Origin: Candidatus Moranbacteria bacterium GW2011_GWE2_35_2-
GTDB taxonomy: Bacteria > Patescibacteriota > Minisyncoccia > Moranbacterales > UBA9337
Direction of reading: 5' to 3'
Assembly (NCBI GenBank): GCA_000990585.1
Contig: LBQD01000001.1
Location: 271,276-304,101, forward strand
Length of the DNA: 32,826 nt
Below the pieces are notes generated by a model. That model saw only the letters and a list, made by a program, of their open reading frames with translations, searched no databases and had not been told where the DNA came from. The position numbers were made by a program, and so were the translations under genes. Below are positions 26,011 to 32,826 of this stretch, one piece after another. Within the stretch, counting starts at the first letter, position 1; each line of letters opens with the position of its first letter.

Positions 26011-26133
26011 AAAATATTAATAAATTATTGATACGACTTTAAAAAAAATTTGGAATTACAAAACACTTACTGAAAATTTCCATACATACTCTTATAATTT
26101 TCAACAAATCAGCATTCGATATTTGTAAAAAAA

Positions 26134-28113
26134 TCACTCTCCCCACCCGCTCATCACCACCCCCAAATCCCTCGTATTCACAATCCCATCAGAATTGACA
26201 TCAGATTCAGTATTTCCGATTTGGAGCCAGTTGGTGATGGCACTGATGAAATTGGTGAGATTGTAAGTCGCCGGAACGACGCAAGCGTCGCACACTCCTC
26301 CGCAATCGATTCCGGTTTCGTCTTGGTTTTGGATATTGTCGGAGCAGGTTTCAATTGACTTTTCGGCACTTGTGTATTCGAAGGCTCCGATGTCGTAGGA
26401 TACTCCTTGGGGTCTGACTGTGCCAACAATATCATTAGTTAATATGGCGCTTAAATCCACTCCTGCATCTATTGCTGCTGAATTATACTGGAGACTATAA
26501 TCTTCCGAACCAGTAAATTTTGGATCGGTTGCGATATCCCCTGAATCCCAAGTAGGATAATCCGAAGCTCCGCCATACCAAACATTATTTCTCCCAAAAG
26601 CATCAATTTCGGACTGCCCATCATCAAAAAAACTTGTTGAAGAATAAAATATATTATTGCTTATATCCGCCGATTCAGTATCATCAATCATATGAATAAC
26701 ATTAGCATTTTCATATAAGGTATTATTATAAATCTTATACCTTCCCGATCCTCCATAATTAACCCCTCCCACTGTTATGCCATCTCCTGAATTGTTAGAT
26801 ACCACATTATTAAAGAAATACAAATCCTGAACAAATGAATAGTCATATGACCCCCCATTTCCATCTCCGCCACCAATAACAGCACCGCCTCGTCCTTGAT
26901 CATGAATATAGTTATTGTAAATATATATTTCATCCGCCCAATCAGTTACATAATGCCCGTATACTTGAAGTCTGCCCTGCGGGTTATGGTGCATTTCATT
27001 ATATCCAATATAAGTATAACGATGCCATCCAAACCCACCTAAATAAATCGGGTATCCACCCCCTGAAGCATAGTAAATCCCATCCCTATCATTAACCCCC
27101 AAATCATGAAAATTATTTCCCAAAAACCATATGTATTCTGAGCCATTTGCATTGCCAGATATCTGAACTGCTGTTTTGGCGACTCTCTCTATTATGCCAA
27201 CCGTACTAAAATCTATCCCAACAAAACGCAAATAGTCGTTTCTCAAAGGCGCAGTAATTGTCACACTACTATTAATATTATTCCCCTCGGATCGAAACAT
27301 CATTTTGCCAAATGTCCAGTGTGAAAAAGTACCCGGGGTTGATCCTCTAAAAATCATTACATATTCATTATCAATATCCCCTATCTGGGGTATTTCTCCA
27401 GGATAAGCAACGATAGCAATAGAATTATTGACTGTTCCATTATGAAAAATATTGGCACCAGCCCCGGTCCAAAAATCCATTATATAATTTTCATCATATC
27501 CCCATTGATCAACTGCTGTATGAATTCCCGCTCTAATATAGCAAACATCTCCAGCGGTAAGTGTTTTCTTTGCCATTCCCAGGGTAGCCCACGGTCCACT
27601 TATATTCCCTTGATAACTACTCATCTTTCCATTATATGAATCGGCAGATCCAACATCATCAACAAAATAAATATTACCATTATCTCTACAATAAAAATCA
27701 ACTCCGCTTGACACTCCATCTGCTGTTGTTACAGAAATTTTTCCAGCCCCAATTGTCATATTTGAGTTTAAATGAAATGTTATTCTCTCTAATCCCTGAG
27801 ATGAGAGGTAAACATCTGCTGGGTCATTTTCACCAGCAATATTTACGACCCCCCATTCCACAACATCAGCAGAATCAGAGGCAATTTCTTGTCCGCAAAC
27901 ATCTATATGTGCCACTCCGCCAGAGCCCAAGTTTCTTCCCCAAATAGAAACTGCCGCTCCTTTGGTTGCAGATCCCTCCCAGCCGGAAACTGGAGCGTCA
28001 GTGAGATCGGAAAAAAGAACAACCGGAGATTGGGACGCTTGGACATTGATACTTGAAAAAATAATTCCACAAAGAATCAAGAAAAAGAAAAGTATTTTTG
28101 TTTTGTTTTGCAT
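26134..28113 (-). CDS. Secreted IPT/TIG + parallel beta-helix protein with C-terminal tag (array gene 7)
   Basis: Signal peptide; SPVVLFSDLTDAPVSGWEGSATKGAAVSIWGRNLG; beta-helix repeats; tag at 26134-26346. Likely start 28113 (MQNKTKI); ORF track 28140. Confidence 0.82.
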   Translation of the reverse strand: MQNKTKILFFFLILCGIIFSSINVQASQSPVVLFSDLTDAPVSGWEGSATKGAAVSIWGRNLGSGGVAHIDVCGQEIASDSADVVEWGVVNIAGENDPADVYLSSQGLERITFHLNSNMTIGAGKISVTTADGVSSGVDFYCRDNGNIYFVDDVGSADSYNGKMSSYQGNISGPWATLGMAKKTLTAGDVCYIRAGIHTAVDQWGYDENYIMDFWTGAGANIFHNGTVNNSIAIVAYPGEIPQIGDIDNEYVMIFRGSTPGTFSHWTFGKMMFRSEGNNINSSVTITAPLRNDYLRFVGIDFSTVGIIERVAKTAVQISGNANGSEYIWFLGNNFHDLGVNDRDGIYYASGGGYPIYLGGFGWHRYTYIGYNEMHHNPQGRLQVYGHYVTDWADEIYIYNNYIHDQGRGGAVIGGGDGNGGSYDYSFVQDLYFFNNVVSNNSGDGITVGGVNYGGSGRYKIYNNTLYENANVIHMIDDTESADISNNIFYSSTSFFDDGQSEIDAFGRNNVWYGGASDYPTWDSGDIATDPKFTGSEDYSLQYNSAAIDAGVDLSAILTNDIVGTVRPQGVSYDIGAFEYTSAEKSIETCSDNIQNQDETGIDCGGVCDACVVPATYNLTNFISAITNWLQIGNTESDVNSDGIVNTRDLGVVMSGWGE

Positions 28114-28123
28114 TTTTTTCAAT

Positions 28124-30064
28124 TTAATTTGACCACCCACTCATCATCACTCCCAAATCCCTCGTATTCACAATCCCGTCAGAATTGACATCAGATTCAG
28201 TATTTCCGATTTGGAGCCAGTTGGTGATGGCGGAGATAAAGTTGCTTAATCCATAAGTTATCGGAACAACGCAAGCCTCACACACCCCTCCGCAATCGAT
28301 TCCGGTTTCGTCTTGGTTTTGGATGTTGTCAGTGCAGGTTTCTTCGGCTGCGCTAACATATTCAAAAGCTCCGATGTCATAGGATATTCCTTGGGGACGG
28401 GAGACTCCGAGAAAGTCGTTGGGAACCGAAGCGAGGGTTGTGCCTGTATTGATAGCAGGGGAAGTTGATTGGAGAGAAAGATTGCTGCTAACGGGAGTAA
28501 TATATAGAGGATTTGTATTTGAAAGACTGGTTAAGGCGTCATCCCAGGCAGGAATAGAATTCGAAAGTCCATAATAAATATTATTCGAACCGGCAGCAAT
28601 TTCATTAAAATCAGTCGGTCCATAAAAATAATCTCCGGATCCGGAAGTAGCAGATATAATGTTATTTTTAAAAACAAAATAATCTAAATTTCCGACACTT
28701 ATTTCTCTTTGAGTATAATTCGTATTTCCGGAAAAAGAATTATTGTACATAAAAACATTTCCACCATGTCCGCCCCATGAAGTCGTATCTCCCACCCTTA
28801 TTCCGCCTCCATTGGCATAAAAAACATTATTGTAAACATAGGCATCGGTTATAAAAGCATAGTTAGTTTGTGGAACATCGTTAGAATCACCACCTCCAAA
28901 CACAGCGCTCACCGCTATTACTTCTGTTGGCTGGGTTGAAGTATGATGGATAATATTATCATGATATTTAAGCATCACTATTCTATCTGCCGCATGATGA
29001 CCATAAAACTGCGATTGCCCGTTATTATAAGCAAACTCATTCCAAGCAACCTCAGTTACACCTCCATGTATCCCAAATCCGGAAAAATACAATGGTCCCA
29101 CTCGATAACCACTTCCGTCAGATTCTTGCCAATCGAGAGGCTTTCCTGTGTGATGAATATAGTTTCCTAGCATTTTAAAATTCTCACTGCCAGCATTGGC
29201 AGGTATTTGAAATGCAATTCCTAATCCTATTGAAGCCTGCGTAGTAGTTGCATCATTTCCTACCAATCGTACATTATTAATTGTTCCTCCTGCAGCTCCA
29301 CCATTATCTATCGCCCACACAGCATTTGACGCTATCCATTTAATCTTACTCCAAGTGAAATAATCCATATGATCTGTTGGAGTATAAGAAGCTTGCCTAA
29401 GAATAGAATTGTGTGTCAACGTCCCATCCCCCAAAACAACTTCCTCGGAAGGATACGACGTTATTGTAATACTATTGTTTAACGTTCCGGCGACATGATT
29501 TCCATTTGACATATTCATTAAACATTCATGACCCGAAGGAGCAGATGGATCAGTTTCCAAATATGTCCCACTGCGCAAATAAAAAATATCTCCGGGCTGC
29601 ATCACGGGAAGCATTTTGTATAATGTTTTAAAAGGAGATGCCACGCTAAGCCCGTCATTTGAATCATTTCCTGTCGTACTGACAAAATAAATATTTCCAG
29701 TATTTCTTGTGTAAAAAGGAATGGTTTCTGATGTTCCATCGGCTGTGGTGATGGAGATTTCAGTGTTGGTTGTTGGGTTAGTTGTCGCTCCCCATTCGGC
29801 ATAATCACTGTCATTGGTAAGATTTACTCCTCCTATGGTTACATAGGAAGAACCTCTTTCTGTTCCAAGATTTCTTCCCCAAATGGATACGGCTGCTCCT
29901 TTGGTTGGCGAACCTTCCCAGCCGGAAACAGGAGCGTCAGTGAGATCGGAGAAAAGAACAACCGGAGGCTGGGCGGCATTTGCCGTAACAAAAATTCCAA
30001 TTCCAAAAAATACTGCTACCAGAAACAAGATTTCTTTTGTTTTGTTTTGCATTTGTTTTTTCAA
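28124..30064 (-). CDS. Secreted IPT/TIG + parallel beta-helix protein with C-terminal tag (array gene 8)
   Basis: Signal peptide; VVLFSDLTDAPVSGWEGSPTKGAAVSIWGRNLGTERGSSYVTIGG; beta-helix repeats; tag at 28124-28336. Confidence 0.82.
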   Translation of the reverse strand: MKKQMQNKTKEILFLVAVFFGIGIFVTANAAQPPVVLFSDLTDAPVSGWEGSPTKGAAVSIWGRNLGTERGSSYVTIGGVNLTNDSDYAEWGATTNPTTNTEISITTADGTSETIPFYTRNTGNIYFVSTTGNDSNDGLSVASPFKTLYKMLPVMQPGDIFYLRSGTYLETDPSAPSGHECLMNMSNGNHVAGTLNNSITITSYPSEEVVLGDGTLTHNSILRQASYTPTDHMDYFTWSKIKWIASNAVWAIDNGGAAGGTINNVRLVGNDATTTQASIGLGIAFQIPANAGSENFKMLGNYIHHTGKPLDWQESDGSGYRVGPLYFSGFGIHGGVTEVAWNEFAYNNGQSQFYGHHAADRIVMLKYHDNIIHHTSTQPTEVIAVSAVFGGGDSNDVPQTNYAFITDAYVYNNVFYANGGGIRVGDTTSWGGHGGNVFMYNNSFSGNTNYTQREISVGNLDYFVFKNNIISATSGSGDYFYGPTDFNEIAAGSNNIYYGLSNSIPAWDDALTSLSNTNPLYITPVSSNLSLQSTSPAINTGTTLASVPNDFLGVSRPQGISYDIGAFEYVSAAEETCTDNIQNQDETGIDCGGVCEACVVPITYGLSNFISAITNWLQIGNTESDVNSDGIVNTRDLGVMMSGWSN

Positions 30065-30065
30065 T

Positions 30066-32033
30066 TTAATTTGACCAATTACTCATCACCACCCCCAAAT
30101 CCCTCGTATTCACAATTCCGTCAGAATTGACATCAGATTCAGTATTTCCGATTTGGAGCCAGTTGGTGATGGCGGAGATGAAATTGGTGAGTGTATAAGT
30201 TGTTGGAATTATACAAGCCTCACACACTCCTCCGCAATCGATTCCGGTTTCGTCTTGGTTTTGGATGTTGTCGGAGCAGGTTTCTTCGGCTGCGCTAACA
30301 TATTCAAAAGCTCCGATGTCATAGGATATTCCTTGGGGACGGGAGACTCCGAGAAAGTCATTGGGAATCGAAGCGAGGGTTGTGCCTGCATTGATAGCGG
30401 GGGAAGTTGATTGGAGAGTGAAATCATTAGTGAAAGGAGAGGTGAAAAGAGGGTTTTGATTAACTGCAATCGAATCCCAAGATGGCAAAGTTAAGGAGGT
30501 ATTGGAAACGCTAAACCATAAATTATTATTTATCGATAAAGGAGTTTGACATGAAGACTCAAGTATAAAAGGATATCCTTTCGTATCTACTACAATATTA
30601 TTTTTCCATTCGTACGTACCGCCAAAACTATATTCTGACCCAACCTGATGATGTACTTTTAATCCGGAATTTTCAGTATTTTCCGCCTCGCCGTAGCCAT
30701 ATATAGTATTATTGTAATATCTAACCGTTGCAGTGTTATCCGTACCATAAAGACTTATTGCCTGATTATACATCTGAACGGGGGAATACAATCCTGTATT
30801 AATAAGAATATTATCATAAACATCCACGCTGGCATCAAACCCCGTACCTTCATCACAATAAAGCGTACCAATGTTTATTCCCGGACCAACCTGATTTTCG
30901 ATCCAATTATTATGGATACTGAATGTTCCGGAAAAACTTCCGCATCCATTTTCATCATAAAAATGAATTCCAAATCTGGCGATGTTATCCTCAAGTCTAT
31001 TCCAGCCAATTTCAGGGGCTGGCAAAGTCACATCACTTCTAAGACTGAAATATGTAGCGTGTTCCTTATTGCTTGTTGTCGGTCCACCATAATCATGAAT
31101 ATAATTTCCAAAAACCTTTAAATTTGAAATATTCTCATATCCCAAAGTTGTGTAATTATTTGCCGCTCCAATAATAGCTCCAGCCTGCCCAAACGCATCA
31201 GTTCCTGGAACTTGCTGAAGATTATTAGCCACAACCCTGCCATTTGAAGATCCAGAAATACATGCTCCTCCACTGGCAAAAACACGGAGTTTTGAAAAAA
31301 CCCAAAAATCATTTCTTGTATAAAAATTTTGCACAGCCCCATAAAGCGCGGTACTTATGACCACACTTGAATTTGGATATGCAACCATCGCAACATTATT
31401 ATTCGCAATTCCATCAAGTTGCAAGCTTGACCCATATTGCAATCTATCGTTAAGCGTCATATCAGTCACGTAAATTATATCTCCCACTCCCGCCGTATTT
31501 CCACGAACAGCATATGTCATTGTCGCCCACGGAGATACCCATGATCCGACTCCAGAATCAACACCGCCTGCTTTTACAAACCTAATTATTCCATCTGATC
31601 TTGCATAAAAATCCAATTCCGTCGAATTTACTCCTTCCACTTCCACATAAATCTTCCCTGCTCCGTCAGCAACAGCGGAAGGAATGGAGAAAGCGATTTC
31701 TTGCATTTTATGCGAGGTATAGAGATCGGAAGGTCCTCCGGGAAGTTGTCCGTCGGCATTTTTCCAATAGTAGACATGGGCGGCTTCGTGGATGGAATTG
31801 TTTGAATCTTTGAAATATACTTTTGATGTTCCTTGAGAAGATCCGAGATTATTTCCCCAGATGGTTACGATTGCTCCTTCTCCCAAACCATCTCCCAGTC
31901 CTGATTTGGGACCATTGATAAGGTCGGAGAAATTGAGAATCGGTAAACTTGCGGCTTTTGAATTATTTGATACGTTGATTCCAAAAAAAATCAATACTAA
32001 TAAAAAGATAATCTTTAATCTTATTTCTTGCAT
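30066..32033 (-). CDS. Secreted IPT/TIG + parallel beta-helix protein with C-terminal tag (array gene 9)
   Basis: Signal peptide; GAIVTIWGNNLGSSQGTSKVYFKDSN; beta-helix repeats; tag at 30066-30278. Confidence 0.83.
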   Translation of the reverse strand: MQEIRLKIIFLLVLIFFGINVSNNSKAASLPILNFSDLINGPKSGLGDGLGEGAIVTIWGNNLGSSQGTSKVYFKDSNNSIHEAAHVYYWKNADGQLPGGPSDLYTSHKMQEIAFSIPSAVADGAGKIYVEVEGVNSTELDFYARSDGIIRFVKAGGVDSGVGSWVSPWATMTYAVRGNTAGVGDIIYVTDMTLNDRLQYGSSLQLDGIANNNVAMVAYPNSSVVISTALYGAVQNFYTRNDFWVFSKLRVFASGGACISGSSNGRVVANNLQQVPGTDAFGQAGAIIGAANNYTTLGYENISNLKVFGNYIHDYGGPTTSNKEHATYFSLRSDVTLPAPEIGWNRLEDNIARFGIHFYDENGCGSFSGTFSIHNNWIENQVGPGINIGTLYCDEGTGFDASVDVYDNILINTGLYSPVQMYNQAISLYGTDNTATVRYYNNTIYGYGEAENTENSGLKVHHQVGSEYSFGGTYEWKNNIVVDTKGYPFILESSCQTPLSINNNLWFSVSNTSLTLPSWDSIAVNQNPLFTSPFTNDFTLQSTSPAINAGTTLASIPNDFLGVSRPQGISYDIGAFEYVSAAEETCSDNIQNQDETGIDCGGVCEACIIPTTYTLTNFISAITNWLQIGNTESDVNSDGIVNTRDLGVVMSNWSN

Positions 32034-32042
32034 ATAAATAAA

Positions 32043-32826
32043 TTATCTCACTCTCACAACTACATATTTTGTATCCTTATTACCTACCTTATCATAGGCA
32101 GTGATGCGCATTGTATGTACTCCGGAAGGAGCATTCATAGGGATAATCATAGAAGCCGATTTCGTTTCTTTACTCTTGATAGCACCACCTATGAAAGAAT
32201 ATTTATAATGGTCAATTTTGTTATTATCCTTAGCTTTCCACCAAAGTTTTTCCCCTCTTGATTTTGTCAGAAAAGCAGGCAAATCGTATATGTCCGGATC
32301 TTCGGTATCAACCTTAACATAATATTTCGAAGATTCTTCTACTTCATTATCATTAACATCGTAAAATTTGAACTTAACCGAATAAGTAGCATCTTTTTTA
32401 GCTTTTACAGAAATTTTCCATTCACCTTTTTTAATATCCACATCTTTATATTCATCCCCATTTACATAGGCAACCACTTTTCCACCATTAAGTCCATCTA
32501 CTTCTCCCTTAAAGGAAAACTTTCTATCCCTGGCGTACATTTTCTTTGAAGATGAAATTTTTGTTCTTTTATCATCGGACTTTGATTTAAATTTTGGCTT
32601 TTCGACATCAATATCACTTTGTACAACCTCCGCCTCATCAACATCAACATCAACAGCGTCATCAGTATCATCATCCACAACAGGCGCACTGGCAACAGAA
32701 AAACCAATAGTAAAGTCCGTCGCACTAGCATTTTCCGAAGCATCTTGGCAACGAACATAATAATTATACGAATTTCCATCCGTTAATCCGGTAATAGTCT
32801 GAGAGTGGGAAGTTCCTCCAGTAGTA
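32043..32826 (-). CDS. Ig/FN3-like surface protein, 5' end outside the window
   Basis: Frame stays open past the track start (32678) to the window edge: TTGGTSHSQTITGLTDGNSYNYYVRCQDASENASATDFTIGFSVASAPVVDDDTDD...; C-terminus bacterial Ig-like (GVHTMRITAYDKVGNKDTKYVVVRVR). Confidence 0.75.
   Translation of the reverse strand, partial: TTGGTSHSQTITGLTDGNSYNYYVRCQDASENASATDFTIGFSVASAPVVDDDTDDAVDVDVDEAEVVQSDIDVEKPKFKSKSDDKRTKISSSKKMYARDRKFSFKGEVDGLNGGKVVAYVNGDEYKDVDIKKGEWKISVKAKKDATYSVKFKFYDVNDNEVEESSKYYVKVDTEDPDIYDLPAFLTKSRGEKLWWKAKDNNKIDHYKYSFIGGAIKSKETKSASMIIPMNAPSGVHTMRITAYDKVGNKDTKYVVVRVR

Noticed and set aside
28113-28140. Real overlap between array genes 7 and 8 (and similarly 1/2 and 2/3)
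   Set aside because: Overlaps come from the ORF track using GTG/ATG codons inside the neighbouring tag sequence; internal Met starts just before the signal peptides are more plausible.
16086-32033. CRISPR array
   Set aside because: The regular similar segments are coding 3' ends about 1.3-2 kb apart, not short repeats with uniform spacers; no cas genes.
1-32826. Alternative genetic code (UGA as Trp or Gly)
   Set aside because: UGA works as a stop (e.g. the MFS gene at 9263) and standard-code ORFs are full length with conserved motifs intact.

Overview
All convincing genes in this 32.8-kb, AT-rich window lie on the minus strand. The gene content and architecture suggest a Patescibacteria/CPR-like (Parcubacteria-type) bacterium, which is an inference and not proven here. 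There are three blocks. (1) About 129-5373 is a compact defence-like island: a Phd-type antitoxin domain fused to an HsdR_N-like domain, RadC, a HEPN (RNxxxH) protein, a DUF6602-like PD-(D/E)XK protein, a PD-(D/E)XK restriction endonuclease and an N6-adenine methyltransferase. It is bracketed by two related quasi-palindromes and contains a 32-bp perfect palindrome. (2) About 5415-15998 is mostly housekeeping: mraY, D-Ala-D-Ala carboxypeptidase, scpB, scpA, an MFS transporter, archaeal-type aspS, an orphan response regulator, ispH, rmuC, a proS apparently lacking the editing domain, and a coiled-coil protein. A promoter-hairpin-terminator unit between the MFS gene and scpA may encode a ~100-nt small RNA. 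(3) About 16086-32826 is the most unusual part: a tandem array of nine secreted proteins (IPT/TIG plus parallel beta-helix, beta-helix only, or jelly-roll-like bodies). All nine share a near-identical C-terminal tag with one EF-hand/dockerin-like loop (DVNSDGxVNTRDLGVxMSxW), and eight also carry a four-Cys module (CxDNIQNQDETGIDCGGVCxAC). Tag variants are shuffled between genes in a four-gamete pattern, consistent with recombination or gene conversion. A tenth Ig/FN3-like protein runs off the right edge. I had no search tools; family names come from motif recognition.
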